Source: Streptomyces sedi | GTDB lineage: Bacteria; Actinomycetota; Actinomycetes; Streptomycetales; Streptomycetaceae | Length of the DNA: 64,000 nt | NCBI RefSeq assembly: GCF_006335015.1 | Contig: NZ_VDGT01000021.1 | Coordinates: 52,398-116,397, forward strand | Reading direction: 5' to 3' | Shown here: piece by piece, positions 1-8,021 of the stretch | How positions within the stretch are numbered: position 1 is the stretch's first letter | How the letters are laid out: the number at the start of each line of letters is the position of its first letter | The notes under the pieces: generated by a model | The model's database searches: none | Told to the model about the DNA's origin: nothing | Seen by the model: only the letters and a program-made list of their open reading frames with translations | Program-made: the position numbers and the translations under genes

Positions 1-471
1 CGTCGGCTCGTGGCGGTAGACCCCGAAGTGGTCGGGGCGCGGCAGCTCCAGATAGCCGCTGGAGGCGTAGAGGTTCATCGCCTCGGGCTGGGCGACGCCG
101 GTCTCCAGGACCATCCTGGTCCTGCCGGCCAGGCGCGCGTCCTCCTCCAGCCGGGCCAGGAGCCGCCGGGCCAGGCCGAGGCCCCTGGCCTCCGGCACCA
201 CGTACATCCGCTTGATCTCCGCGTCCCCGTCGCGGTACCCCTCCTCGCCCGCCGCCTCCTGCGCACGCCAGCCGCCGGTGGCGACCGGGCGGCCCAGGGG
301 GTCGTAGGCGATCAGATAGATCCCGCGCGGCGGGTCGAACATCTCGGGCGCCAGCGGTGTGGCGTCGCCCTCGCTCTCGTAGCGCCTCGCGTACTCGGCC
401 TGCACCTCGTCGTTGAGCTTGCGAGCGTCGGGGTGATCAAAACGGGTCACGACCAGGTCCATGCTGCGCAT
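1..471 (-). CDS. GNAT-family N-acetyltransferase (3' end outside window)
   Basis: The visible part encodes about 157 residues and runs off the left edge without a stop. It has the GNAT acetyl-CoA-binding signature: a beta strand (EIKRMYVVPEARG), then the pyrophosphate loop GLGLARRLL, and later the NLYASSGYLELP element typical of the C-terminal half. The family transfers an acetyl group from acetyl-CoA to an amine; the substrate cannot be told. The start at 471 gives MRSMDLVVTRF; an in-frame ATG at 462 is an equally possible start and neither has a clear ribosome site. It is transcribed divergently from the next gene, also a GNAT protein. Confidence 0.75.
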   Translation of the reverse strand, partial: MRSMDLVVTRFDHPDARKLNDEVQAEYARRYESEGDATPLAPEMFDPPRGIYLIAYDPLGRPVATGGWRAQEAAGEEGYRDGDAEIKRMYVVPEARGLGLARRLLARLEEDARLAGRTRMVLETGVAQPEAMNLYASSGYLELPRPDHFGVYRHEPT

Positions 472-484
472 GGTACGAAATGCC

Positions 485-513
485 GCGACAGAACCGCTCA
501 GCCTCCCTACGCT
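485..513 (+). promoter_or_regulatory. Candidate promoter of a leaderless GNAT gene
   Basis: GCGACA (485-490) and TACGCT (508-513) are separated by 17 bp and resemble a housekeeping -35/-10 pair. The ATG chosen for the next gene (522) lies 8 nt after the -10 box and has no Shine-Dalgarno sequence, which fits a leaderless transcript, common in Streptomyces. Inferred from sequence only. Confidence 0.35.
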
Positions 514-521
514 CGTCGGCC

Positions 522-1001
522 ATGGCTCCTCCCTCCTCCCCCGGTGCTGCCCCCGGCGCCTCCCCGACCTACGGCTGGCGCGCCCCGTTCCTGAGCACGG
601 AGGCCGAGGCGCTGCACGCGGAGGGCTTCGGACGGCCGGCGGGCGCGCACGACTGGTGGGCGCGGTTCACCGCGCACAGCCTCGGCTGGGTCTGCGCCAG
701 GGACCGGGAGGGAACGTTGATCGGGCTGGTCAACGTGGCCTGGGACGGCGGGGAGCACGCGTTTCTGCTGGACACCGTGGTGGCGCGGGCGGCGCGGCGG
801 CGCGGCGTGGGGCGGGAGTTGGTGCGCCGGGCGGCCGAGGGGGCGCGGGCGGCCGGCTGCGGTTGGCTGCATGTCGACTACGAGCCGGGCCTCGGCGCCT
901 TCTACGACGCCTCCCTCGGCTTCCGCCCCACCGAGGCCGGGCTGCTCCGACTCGACCGCACCGCACCGCCGGCCCCGGACGCCGGGCGCCCGGGGCCGTG
1001 A
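522..1001 (+). CDS. GNAT-family N-acetyltransferase
   Basis: A 159-residue GNAT protein. The central strand FLLDTVVARAARR is followed by the acetyl-CoA loop RRRGVGRELVRRA and the C-terminal FYDASLGFRP motif. The substrate is unknown. The frame stays open to an ATG at 480, but that start would leave only 8 bp to the divergent gene. I prefer ATG 522, which sits just after a -10-like box and gives the usual family length. The gene converges with the beta-glucosidase gene, whose stop is 13 bp away. Confidence 0.7.
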   Translation: MAPPSSPGAAPGASPTYGWRAPFLSTEAEALHAEGFGRPAGAHDWWARFTAHSLGWVCARDREGTLIGLVNVAWDGGEHAFLLDTVVARAARRRGVGRELVRRAAEGARAAGCGWLHVDYEPGLGAFYDASLGFRPTEAGLLRLDRTAPPAPDAGRPGP

Positions 1002-1013
1002 ACCCGCCGGTCC

Positions 1014-2429
1014 TCAGAGCCCGTTGGCCCGGGTGATCTCGGAGAACCAGCGCCCCGAGTCCTTCAACGTGCGGGCCTGCGTCTCGTAGTCGACATGGAC
1101 CAGCCCGAACCGCTTGCTGTAGCCGAGCGCCCACTCGAAGTTGTCCAGCAGGCTCCAGACGAAGTAGCCGCGCAGGTCGACCCCCTCGGTCAGCGCCCGG
1201 TGCGCCGCCGCGAAGTGGGCCTCCAGATAGGAACGGCGGTCCTCGTCCCGCACCCGGCCGTCGCCGTCCAGCCGGTCGTCGAACGCGGCGCCGTTCTCCG
1301 TGACGTAGAGGGGCGGCGGCGCGTACTCCCGCCAGACGCGGATGAGCGTCTCGTACAGCCCTTCCGGGTCGATCTCCCAGCCCATGGCGGTCTCGGGGAA
1401 GCCGCGCTTGACGAACTCGACGTGCTCGGAACCGACCCAGTTCGACGGCCCCTCCTTGGCCGTCCCGGCGCGCACCACGTGGCGGGAGTAGTAGTTGACG
1501 CCCAGGAAGTCCAACGGCGTGGAGATGGTGGCCAGATCGCCGTCCCGCACATGGTCGAAGTCCGTGACGGGCGCGAGGTCGGCGAGCAGGTCCTCCGGGT
1601 AGGAGCCGCGCAGCAGCGGGTCGAGGAAGACCCGGTTCATCAGCGCGTCGATCCGGCGGGCGGCGTCCCGGTCGTCGGCGGAGTCGGTCACCGGGTCGAC
1701 GGGGTAGAGGTTGACCGTGATGCCCAGCTCGCGCGCGCCCTGTTCCCGCAGCGCGCGCACCGCGAGGCCGTGCCCCAGCAGCAGGTGGTGGGCGGCACGC
1801 ACGGCGGCCGGCCCCTCGGTGCGGCCGGGCGCGTGGACGCCGCTGGCGTAGCCAAGGAACGCGGAGCACCAGGGTTCGTTGAGCGTGGTCCAGTCGGCCA
1901 CCCGGTCGCCGAGCCGCTCGTGGATCAGCACCGCGTACTCGGCGAACCGTTCGGCGGTCTCCCGCGCCGGCCAGCCGCCCGCGTCCTCCAGGGGCTGGGG
2001 AAGGTCCCAGTGGTAGAGGGTCACCCAGGGCTGGATGCCGCGCTCCAGCAGGCTGTCGACGAGCCGGCTGTAGAAGTCGACGCCGGCCGCGTTGAGCGGG
2101 CCCCGGCCCTCGGGCTGGATGCGAGGCCAGGCCAGGGAGAAGCGGTAGTGGCTGATCCCGAGGTCGGCCATCAGCGAGATGTCCTCGGGGTAGCGGTGGT
2201 AGTGGTCGTCGGCGATGTCGCCGGTGTCCCCGCCGACCACCTTGCCCGGCGTGTGGGCGAAGGTGTCCCAGATGGAGGGGCCGCGGCCGTCCTCGTGCAC
2301 GGCCCCCTCCACCTGGTAGCTGGCGGTCGCGGTGCCCCAGACGAAACCGTCGGGGAAGCGCACCCGGGAGAGGTCCCGGCGGGAGGTGGAGGTGGAGGTG
2401 AAGGCGGCGGGCTGATGGGCAGAGGTCAT
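1014..2429 (-). CDS. GH1 family beta-glucosidase
   Basis: A 471-residue glycoside hydrolase family 1 enzyme that removes terminal non-reducing beta-D-glucosyl (or related) residues, retaining mechanism. The family signatures are present: an N-terminal FVWGTATASYQVEGA strand near residues 29-44, the acid/base TLNEPW motif (Glu185) and the nucleophile YVTENG (Glu378). There is no signal peptide, so it should act on imported oligosaccharides. The ATG is preceded by GGGGAAG at good spacing. It is the last gene of a minus-strand set (VOC protein, aldo/keto reductase, this gene), 94 bp after the reductase, suggesting joint use of a plant-derived sugar. No transporter or LacI regulator is adjacent. 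Confidence 0.92.
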   Translation of the reverse strand: MTSAHQPAAFTSTSTSRRDLSRVRFPDGFVWGTATASYQVEGAVHEDGRGPSIWDTFAHTPGKVVGGDTGDIADDHYHRYPEDISLMADLGISHYRFSLAWPRIQPEGRGPLNAAGVDFYSRLVDSLLERGIQPWVTLYHWDLPQPLEDAGGWPARETAERFAEYAVLIHERLGDRVADWTTLNEPWCSAFLGYASGVHAPGRTEGPAAVRAAHHLLLGHGLAVRALREQGARELGITVNLYPVDPVTDSADDRDAARRIDALMNRVFLDPLLRGSYPEDLLADLAPVTDFDHVRDGDLATISTPLDFLGVNYYSRHVVRAGTAKEGPSNWVGSEHVEFVKRGFPETAMGWEIDPEGLYETLIRVWREYAPPPLYVTENGAAFDDRLDGDGRVRDEDRRSYLEAHFAAAHRALTEGVDLRGYFVWSLLDNFEWALGYSKRFGLVHVDYETQARTLKDSGRWFSEITRANGL

Positions 2430-2523
2430 GTGCTGGCTTCCCCGGTCGTTCCAGATCGCTCTGGGTTGCTCTTGTTCTTTGTTCTTCGCTCTTGCTCTGT
2501 GTGCTTGCGCTTCAGCCTCAGCC

Positions 2524-3483
2524 TCAGCGCTGCCAGTACTCCGCGGGCGCGGCCAACGGTTCGAGCGTAGGCCAGAGCTCCTCTGGTATGGACCAGCGGC
2601 TCAGCTCCAGGGTTTCGGCCACCCGCTCCGGGCGGGTGACGCCGAGGACGGTGGAGGCGATCCGCGGGTCCCGGGTGGAGAACCGCACGGCCGCCGCCGG
2701 CAGCGGCACCCCGTGCGCGGCGCAGGCCGCCGCGATCCGCCGCGCCCGGTCCAGCACCACGGGACCGGCCTCGGCATAGGCGTAACGCGCGTGCGCCTCC
2801 GGCCCCTTGGCCAGCACGCCGCCGCCGAACGGCGCCGCGTTGACCACCCCGACGCCCGCCGCGTGCGCGTCGTCGATCAGCCGGCCGGCCGAACGGTCGA
2901 GCAGCGTCCAGCGGTTGTGCGTGAGCAGCACGTCAAAGGCGCCGGTGGCCACGTAGCGCCCCATCAGGTCCACCGGTCCCCCGGCGACGCCGAGATACCG
3001 GGCCAGCCCCTCGTCGCGCAGCCGCGACAGCTCCTCGACCGGCCCGCCCGGCGCCATGGCCTCCTCGAACGAGATGTGCTCCGGGTCGTGCAGATAGAGC
3101 AGCGGCACCCGGTCGACCCCGAGCCGCTCCAGGCTTCCCTCCAGCGAACGCCGCACCTGGGCGCCCGAGTAGTCGCCGGTCGCCGGGTCCCGGTCGACCT
3201 TGGTGGCCAGCACGAACCCGGGCGGCGGCCCGCCGATCTCGGCCAGCGCCTCGCCGATGATCCGTTCGCCACGGCCGTCCCCGTACCCGGCGGCCGTGTC
3301 CAGGAAGCCGACCGGCGAACGCAGCACCGCGCGCACCGTCTCCCGCGCGCGTTCCTCCGGCACCTCGTAGCCGAAGGCCGCCGGCATGTTCGACAGCGCG
3401 CCGCCGCCAAAGCAGATCTCCGGCACCCACAGCTCCGTACGCCCCAACCGCCGCGGTGGGAACGGCACCGCCCCGGCGGTCAT
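2524..3483 (-). CDS. Aldo/keto reductase, D-threo-aldose/L-fucose dehydrogenase-like
   Basis: A 319-residue aldo/keto reductase. The N-terminus RRLGRTELWVPEICFGGG, the GFLDTAAGYGDGRGE segment carrying the catalytic Asp and Tyr, Lys in VLATKVDRD and LLYLHDPEH are all AKR landmarks. The GYGDGRGE/TKVDRD pattern resembles D-threo-aldose 1-dehydrogenases (L-fucose, L-galactose or D-arabinose oxidised to the lactone), but that is family resemblance, not proof. The start ATG overlaps the stop of the upstream VOC gene by 4 nt, so the two are translationally coupled. The setting beside an IlvD/Edd dehydratase fits an oxidative sugar-acid pathway. Confidence 0.8.
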   Translation of the reverse strand: MTAGAVPFPPRRLGRTELWVPEICFGGGALSNMPAAFGYEVPEERARETVRAVLRSPVGFLDTAAGYGDGRGERIIGEALAEIGGPPPGFVLATKVDRDPATGDYSGAQVRRSLEGSLERLGVDRVPLLYLHDPEHISFEEAMAPGGPVEELSRLRDEGLARYLGVAGGPVDLMGRYVATGAFDVLLTHNRWTLLDRSAGRLIDDAHAAGVGVVNAAPFGGGVLAKGPEAHARYAYAEAGPVVLDRARRIAAACAAHGVPLPAAAVRFSTRDPRIASTVLGVTRPERVAETLELSRWSIPEELWPTLEPLAAPAEYWQR

Positions 3484-4265
3484 CCGGCCACCGCGTTCCG
3501 CAGCGGGACCCCGTCGGGGTCGACGTCGCGGCCCGGGTCGCCGGCCAGGCCGACGGCCCGCAGGCCGAGCCGGTCGCGCGCCGGGTCGGGGGCGGGCGCG
3601 GTCTCGGCGGTGAAGGTGAAGACCTCCAACACCGCGTCGCCCGCCTGGAGGTAGTCGATCACGAAACCGCGCCGGTCCCCCTCGTGCACCAGCCGGCCGA
3701 TCACCGGATACCCCAGCCGGTCGCGGTAGTACGCCAGGCTCGCCTCCAGGTCGCCCGAGGTGAGCGCCACATGGTCGAAGACCGGCTCCGCCTCGGGCGA
3801 CCGCGCCTCGGCCAGCCGGCGTTCACGCTCGACCAGGTCAGGGGTGGTCACCTCGTGGTAGGTGAGGTGGCCGTCGATGATCTCCAGCAGCGTGCCGTCC
3901 GGGTCGGTGAAGAAGGCGATGTTGACGTCGCCGACCGCGCGCAGCGGCTCCAGCGTGAACGGAACGCCGGCGGCCTTCAGCCGTTCCGCCCGCCGGTACA
4001 CGTCGCCGACCTTCATCCCGAAGTGCCGCATCCCGCGTTGGAGATCGTCCCGGATCCAGCCGCCGAGCGGGTCGCCCCCCTCTCCCTCACCGACCACCAG
4101 CTTGACCAGCGCGCCACCGGCGTCCAGCCAGTGGACGCCCGGGGTCGGCGGCTCGGGCGTCGACTCGGCCGGGCGCAGGCCGAGCTGGCCCCGGTAGAAG
4201 TCGAGGGAACGTGCGGCGTCGCTGACGCCTATCTCGACGTAGGCCATTCCTGACGTGTGGGGCAT
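3480..4265 (-). CDS. Two-domain VOC (glyoxalase/extradiol dioxygenase fold) protein
   Basis: A 261-residue protein with two VOC modules: residues about 7-125 (YVEIGVSDAARSLDFYRGQLGL to DPDGTLLEII) and about 150-245 (FDHVALTSGDLEASLAYYRD onward). The paired modules could form one metal site, as in glyoxalase-like and extradiol dioxygenase-like enzymes; candidate metal ligands are the His in HFGMKV, the Glu in LLEIID and the His in DHVAL. The substrate is unknown. It is the first gene of the minus-strand operon and overlaps the aldo/keto reductase by 4 nt. In a sugar operon it may act as an isomerase/epimerase or dioxygenase on a sugar-derived intermediate; that is inference. Confidence 0.75.
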   Translation of the reverse strand: MPHTSGMAYVEIGVSDAARSLDFYRGQLGLRPAESTPEPPTPGVHWLDAGGALVKLVVGEGEGGDPLGGWIRDDLQRGMRHFGMKVGDVYRRAERLKAAGVPFTLEPLRAVGDVNIAFFTDPDGTLLEIIDGHLTYHEVTTPDLVERERRLAEARSPEAEPVFDHVALTSGDLEASLAYYRDRLGYPVIGRLVHEGDRRGFVIDYLQAGDAVLEVFTFTAETAPAPDPARDRLGLRAVGLAGDPGRDVDPDGVPLRNAVAG

Positions 4266-4353
4266 GGTCCGCCTTTCCTGGAATCCGGGTCACGTGCGGC
4301 GACGTGGGGCGCGTGCGAGGGAGCGTTCGGTGGAAAACGCCGCCTCATCCGCA

Positions 4354-4385
4354 CATACCCAATGATGATCGTCGGAATGGGTATG
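4354..4385. promoter_or_regulatory. Inverted repeat CATACCCA-N16-TGGGTATG, candidate operator
   Basis: CATACCCA (4354-4361) and TGGGTATG (4378-4385) are exact inverted copies with centres 24 bp apart. The site lies 89 bp upstream of the VOC gene and about 240 bp upstream of the alcohol dehydrogenase, between divergent operons. It stands out as comparatively AT-rich sequence. This fits a dimeric repressor/activator operator; the protein is not identified. Confidence 0.45.
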
Positions 4386-4496
4386 AGCCACAGACCACGG
4401 ACCACGGACTACCGCTCCCGACACCTGCACCGGTACCGGCACCGACAACCACGCGGGGCGAGCCGACCGCCTCCGGGGTCTTGCCGTCCGGCCGCA

Positions 4497-4531
4497 CGGC
4501 GGGTTGAGTCGAGAAGGGGCTCAACCCGCCG
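4497..4531 (+). promoter_or_regulatory. Perfect 12-bp hairpin in the leader of the dehydrogenase operon
   Basis: CGGCGGGTTGAG (4497-4508) pairs exactly with CTCAACCCGCCG (4520-4531) around an 11-nt loop. It lies 95 nt before the ATG of the alcohol dehydrogenase. Without a T-run it could be a factor-independent terminator of the actinomycete type, an attenuator, or an operator. Sequence alone cannot decide. Confidence 0.45.
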
Positions 4532-4626
4532 GCCGAGTCGGGAGGCGAAGGTCGCGGAACGTCCCCCGGGGGACGACGGTCGAGGTCGCGACGGTCGGGA
4601 GTCGACGGGCGAGAGGAGCCGGACCC

Positions 4627-5703
4627 ATGCGGGCAGTCCGTTGGCACGGCCGGGACGACGTGCGGTACGAGACCGTGCCCGACGCGCCCCCACCGGGCCC
4701 CGGCGAGGTGCGGGTCGCCGTCGCGTGGTGCGGACTGTGCGGCACCGACCTGCTGGAGTACCGCGGCGGCCCCGTCGAGATCCCCACCCGGCCGCATCCG
4801 GTCACCGGCGCCCTCGCGCCCGTCGTGCTGGGCCACGAGGTCGCCGGGCGCGTCGACGCCACCGGCCCGGGCGTCACCGGGCTCGTCCCGGGGGCGCTGG
4901 TCGCCCTCAACGGGCTGATCCCCTGCGACCGTTGCGCGGTCTGCGCCGACGGCGCCTACCACCTCTGCCCGGACTTCGCCCACATCGGGATGTCGGCGGA
5001 CGGCGGGCTCGCCGAGCGGGTCACCGTGCCGGCGCGAATGGTCGAGCCCGCCCCTGAGGGCCTGGACGCGGATGTCGCCGCGCTGGCCGAGCCGTTCGCC
5101 GTCGCCTGGCACCTCGTCCGCCGGCTGGGCACGCCGGGTGGGCGGAGGGCCCTGGTCGTCGGCGCCGGGACGATCGGCCTGGCCACCGCGCTGATCCTGC
5201 GCGCGGGCGGCGACGAGGTGACGGTGGCCGACATCGGCGAACGACGGCTGGCCGTGCCGCGTGCCCTCGCGCTTCCGACCCAGCGCGCCGACCTCGACCC
5301 ACCCGCCTCGGGCGCCTCGGGTGCCTTGCGCGCTTCGGGAGCCTTGGGCTCCGAACTCGTCGTGGACTGCACGGGTACCGGCCCCGGCTTCGCGCTCGCC
5401 TGCGCGGCCACCCGCCCCGGCGGCACCCTCGGCCTGGCGGGACTGCCGGGCGCGCCGGTCCCGTTCGACCTGGCCGCCGCCGTCAAGCGGGAGTTGACGT
5501 TGGTCGGCTCGATGTCCCACCGCACCGCGGAGGATCTGCGGCCCGCCCTCGCCTTCCTCGCCGAACACTCGGAGGAAGCCAGGCGGTTGATCACCGGCAC
5601 GGTGGAACTGGAACGGGCCGTCACCCACGGTCTCGACGTGCTGACCGGCCCGGAGCGCGGTCGCCACGTCAAGATCCTGGTGGCGGCGGGAAGCCACCCG
5701 TGA
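4627..5703 (+). CDS. Zinc-dependent medium-chain alcohol/polyol dehydrogenase
   Basis: A 358-residue MDR-family dehydrogenase. It has the catalytic-zinc motif (CGLCGTDLLEY, GHEVAGRV), a structural-zinc cluster (CDRCAVCADGAYHLC) and the dinucleotide-binding VVGAGTIGLATAL. Similar proteins oxidise 2,3-butanediol, sorbitol, threonine or sugar acids with NAD(P). The start at 4627 follows GAGAGGAGCCGG; an open frame extends upstream but lacks a better site. It is followed 138 bp later by an IlvD/Edd dehydratase on the same strand, suggesting oxidation of a sugar, sugar acid or 2-keto-3-deoxy acid in the same route. The substrate is not assignable. Confidence 0.85.
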   Translation: MRAVRWHGRDDVRYETVPDAPPPGPGEVRVAVAWCGLCGTDLLEYRGGPVEIPTRPHPVTGALAPVVLGHEVAGRVDATGPGVTGLVPGALVALNGLIPCDRCAVCADGAYHLCPDFAHIGMSADGGLAERVTVPARMVEPAPEGLDADVAALAEPFAVAWHLVRRLGTPGGRRALVVGAGTIGLATALILRAGGDEVTVADIGERRLAVPRALALPTQRADLDPPASGASGALRASGALGSELVVDCTGTGPGFALACAATRPGGTLGLAGLPGAPVPFDLAAAVKRELTLVGSMSHRTAEDLRPALAFLAEHSEEARRLITGTVELERAVTHGLDVLTGPERGRHVKILVAAGSHP

Positions 5704-5841
5704 CCTGCGGGCCGACCCGGCACTAGGTTCGGGACGCGCCGGCGGCGGCAGCCACGGGTGAATCAGGGACGGCGGAGCCAACGAGGTCGACGGCGTCAGC
5801 GGAGTCAACGGAGTCGGTACAGAGAACAGCGGAGGCAGGGC

Positions 5842-7584
5842 ATGAGCCAACAGCGGGACGGCGCGCGGCGGAGCGCGGAGTGGTTCGGCGCCGAGGGGCG
5901 CAACGGCATGATCCACCGCTCCTGGATGCGTAACCAGGGTCTGGGTCCGGAGGTGTTCGACGGCCGGCCGGTCATCGGCGTGGCGAGCAGCTGGTCGGAA
6001 CTGACCCCGTGCAACGCGCACCTCAGGGAAGTCGCCGACTACGTCAAGCGCGGAGTGTGGCAGGCGGGCGGGCTGCCGCTCGAATTCCCCGTGATGTCGC
6101 TGGGCGAGACCCTGATGCGGCCGACCACGATGCTCTTCCGCAACCTGATGGCGATGGAGGTGGAGGAGACCATCCGCGCCAACCCGTTGGACGGCGTGGT
6201 GCTTCTCTCGGGCTGCGACAAGACCACTCCCGCGATGCTGATGGGAGCGGCGAGCGTGGACCTGCCGTCGCTGATGGTCACCGGCGGGCCGATGCTCAAC
6301 GGCAAGTTCCAGGGCCGGGACATAGGTTCGGGCACCGACGTGTGGCGGCTGAGCGAGGAGGTGCGGGCCGGCCGGCTGGACGAGGCCGACCTCACCGAGG
6401 CGGAGGGCTGCATGTCGCGCAGCCGGGGCCACTGCATGACGATGGGCACGGCGTCGACGATGGCGTGCGTCGCCGAGGCATTGGGGATGCAGCTGTCCGG
6501 CTCGGCGGCGATCCCGGCCGTCGACGCCCGCCGTTACGCCCTCGCGCAGGCCGCCGGGCGGCGCGCGGTGGCGCTGGTCGAGGAGGACCTGCGCCCCTCG
6601 ACGGTGTTGAACAGGGACGCCTTCGAGAACGCGATCCGCGCCAACGCCGCGCTCGGCGGCTCGACCAACGCCGTGGTCCATCTGCTGGCGCTGGCCGGAA
6701 GGGTGGGCGTGCCGCTGACGCTGGACGAGTTCGACGCGCTGACCACCGAGGTACCGGTGCTGGTCGACCTGATGCCGTCCGGCAGGTTCCTGATGGAGGA
6801 CTTCTACTACGCGGGCGGGCTCCCCGTCGTGTTGCGCGAGTTGGACGAGCTGGGGCTGCTGCACCGGGAGGCGGTGACCGTCAGCGGGCGGGACATGGCC
6901 ACCGAGACGGACGGGGCGCGCTGTTGGAACCGCGAGGTGATCAGGAGCGGTGCGGAACCGTTCCGCCCCGCCGGCGAGGGCACCGTGGTGCTGCGCGGCA
7001 GCCTCGCGCCTGACGGCGCGGTCCTCAAGGTCTCGGCCGCCTCGCCCGAGCTGCTGACGCACCGGGGGCGGGCACTGGTCTACGACCGGGTGGAGGACTA
7101 CATCGCCGCCGCCGACGACCCCGACCTGCCCGTCACCCCGGAGACCGTGATCGTCGTGCGCAACGCGGGACCGCGCGGCTATCCGGGCTTCCCCGAGGTG
7201 GGGAACCCCCCGGTGCCGAAGGTGCTGCTGGAGGCCGGGGTGACCGACGTGCTGCGGATCAGCGACGCCCGGATGAGCGGCACCGGCTACGGGAGTTGTG
7301 TGCTGCACGTCGCGCCGGAGGCGGCGGTCGGCGGGCCGCTGGCGCTGGTGCGCACCGGCGACTGGATCGAACTCGACGTGGCGGCCCGGCGCCTCGACCT
7401 CGACGTTCCCGAGGACGAGCTGGCCGCCCGCGCGAAGGAACCCCGGCCGGAGCCCGAGGAGGCGGCGCCGGCGCGGGGGTGGGCCAAGTTGTATGTCGAG
7501 CATGTGACGCAGGCCAACGAGGGCGCGGACCTGGACTTCCTGGTCGGTGGCAGCGGCGACGCGGTGCCACGCCACTCGCACTGA
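5842..7584 (+). CDS. IlvD/Edd family dehydratase, sugar-acid type
   Basis: A 580-residue Fe-S dehydratase. The cluster-ligand motifs are visible: the GCDKTTPAMLMGAA segment and GCMSRSRGHCMTMGTA. The C-terminal RMSGTGYGSCVLHVAPEA, with the catalytic Ser, is closer to L-arabonate/D-xylonate dehydratases than to housekeeping dihydroxyacid dehydratase. The reaction is loss of water from an aldonate to give the 2-keto-3-deoxy acid. The start ATG follows GGAGGCAGGG; the open frame upstream is not used. It is the second gene of the plus-strand set behind the zinc dehydrogenase, and a strong hairpin follows. The exact substrate (arabonate, xylonate, fuconate, galactonate) cannot be told by eye. Confidence 0.88.
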   Translation: MSQQRDGARRSAEWFGAEGRNGMIHRSWMRNQGLGPEVFDGRPVIGVASSWSELTPCNAHLREVADYVKRGVWQAGGLPLEFPVMSLGETLMRPTTMLFRNLMAMEVEETIRANPLDGVVLLSGCDKTTPAMLMGAASVDLPSLMVTGGPMLNGKFQGRDIGSGTDVWRLSEEVRAGRLDEADLTEAEGCMSRSRGHCMTMGTASTMACVAEALGMQLSGSAAIPAVDARRYALAQAAGRRAVALVEEDLRPSTVLNRDAFENAIRANAALGGSTNAVVHLLALAGRVGVPLTLDEFDALTTEVPVLVDLMPSGRFLMEDFYYAGGLPVVLRELDELGLLHREAVTVSGRDMATETDGARCWNREVIRSGAEPFRPAGEGTVVLRGSLAPDGAVLKVSAASPELLTHRGRALVYDRVEDYIAAADDPDLPVTPETVIVVRNAGPRGYPGFPEVGNPPVPKVLLEAGVTDVLRISDARMSGTGYGSCVLHVAPEAAVGGPLALVRTGDWIELDVAARRLDLDVPEDELAARAKEPRPEPEEAAPARGWAKLYVEHVTQANEGADLDFLVGGSGDAVPRHSH

Positions 7585-7605
7585 GTCACCCCGCGCGCGG
7601 CGGGC

Positions 7606-7635
7606 AGGGGCGGCGGACCGCGGTCGGCCGCCCCT
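7606..7635 (+). terminator. Hairpin after the dehydratase gene
   Basis: AGGGGCGGC (7606-7614) pairs with GCCGCCCCT (7627-7635) around a 12-nt loop, 22 bp after the stop of the IlvD/Edd gene. It has no T-tract, as is common for GC-rich actinomycete terminators. Confidence 0.6.
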
Positions 7636-7787
7636 ACTGACTGACCGTCAGCGGTACGGGGCCGATCCGACGGGGCGTCAGCGTGGTCGACCGACCGGTC
7701 GCCGGTGTGGGCGGCGGAAGTCGTGCACTCGGTTCGGTGGCCGACGTTCACGCGGTTCGGTGGGGCGCGGCGGCTCAGCGCGGCGGG

Positions 7788-7854
7788 CGTTCAGTGGGGC
7801 GGGCGGTTCGGTGGGGCGGACGGTTCAGTGGGGCGGACGGTTCAGTGGGGCGGG
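7788..7854. repeat. 17-bp tandem repeat, four copies
   Basis: Four adjoining units with consensus CGGTTCAGTGGGGCGGA occupy 7788-7803 (one base short), 7804-7820, 7821-7837 and 7838-7854; degenerate copies reach back to about 7750. The last copy overlaps the 3' end and stop (7842) of the small minus-strand gene. The pattern looks like replication-slippage expansion in the terminator-side spacer. Confidence 0.8.
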
Positions 7855-8021
7855 CGGTAGTTCTCGGCCTTGTCGAGGATCGCGGTGAACCGTTCCCACT
7901 GCGCCGCCCCCTCGGCCGTGGGCCCCACGGTGAAGTCCTCCGGGTCCAGGAAGTCGAGCCTCTCCCTCGTGGCCGGGTCGAGATCCAGCCATGCCGCCCT
8001 ATCCTGCGGTGACCGAGCCAC
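7842..8021 (-). CDS. Small acidic protein of unknown function
   Basis: The frame encodes 59 residues from GTG 8021, starting VARSPQDRAAWLDLDPATR and ending KAENYRPPH. It contains RERLDFLDPEDFTVGP and EGAAQWERFTAILDKAE, a mixed helical, acidic composition typical of a real protein. It overlaps the 3' part of the zinc-ribbon frame (7999-8091) by 23 nt in another frame. It could be the second half of one protein disrupted by a frameshift, or be made by coupled translation. The same frame stays open upstream to 8105, but that part is Arg/Ala-rich shadow sequence. Function unknown. Confidence 0.45.
   Translation of the reverse strand: MARSPQDRAAWLDLDPATRERLDFLDPEDFTVGPTAEGAAQWERFTAILDKAENYRPPH

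Larger units (their letters stand above)
4266..4626. other. Divergent intergenic region between two carbohydrate operons
   Basis: This 361-bp stretch contains no convincing gene. It must hold promoters for the leftward VOC-reductase-glucosidase set and the rightward dehydrogenase-dehydratase set. It contains an 8-bp inverted repeat at 4354-4385, two direct copies of ACCACGGACCACGG-like sequence near 4392-4411, and a perfect 12-bp hairpin at 4497-4531. No regulator gene is adjacent, so the controlling protein is encoded elsewhere. Confidence 0.6.

Noticed and set aside
4345..7581. Very long open frame opposite the alcohol dehydrogenase and IlvD/Edd genes (about 1078 codons, minus strand)
   Set aside because: It is antisense to two well-conserved enzymes and has Arg/Gly/Pro-rich, motif-free content. 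Long antisense frames are expected at this GC content.
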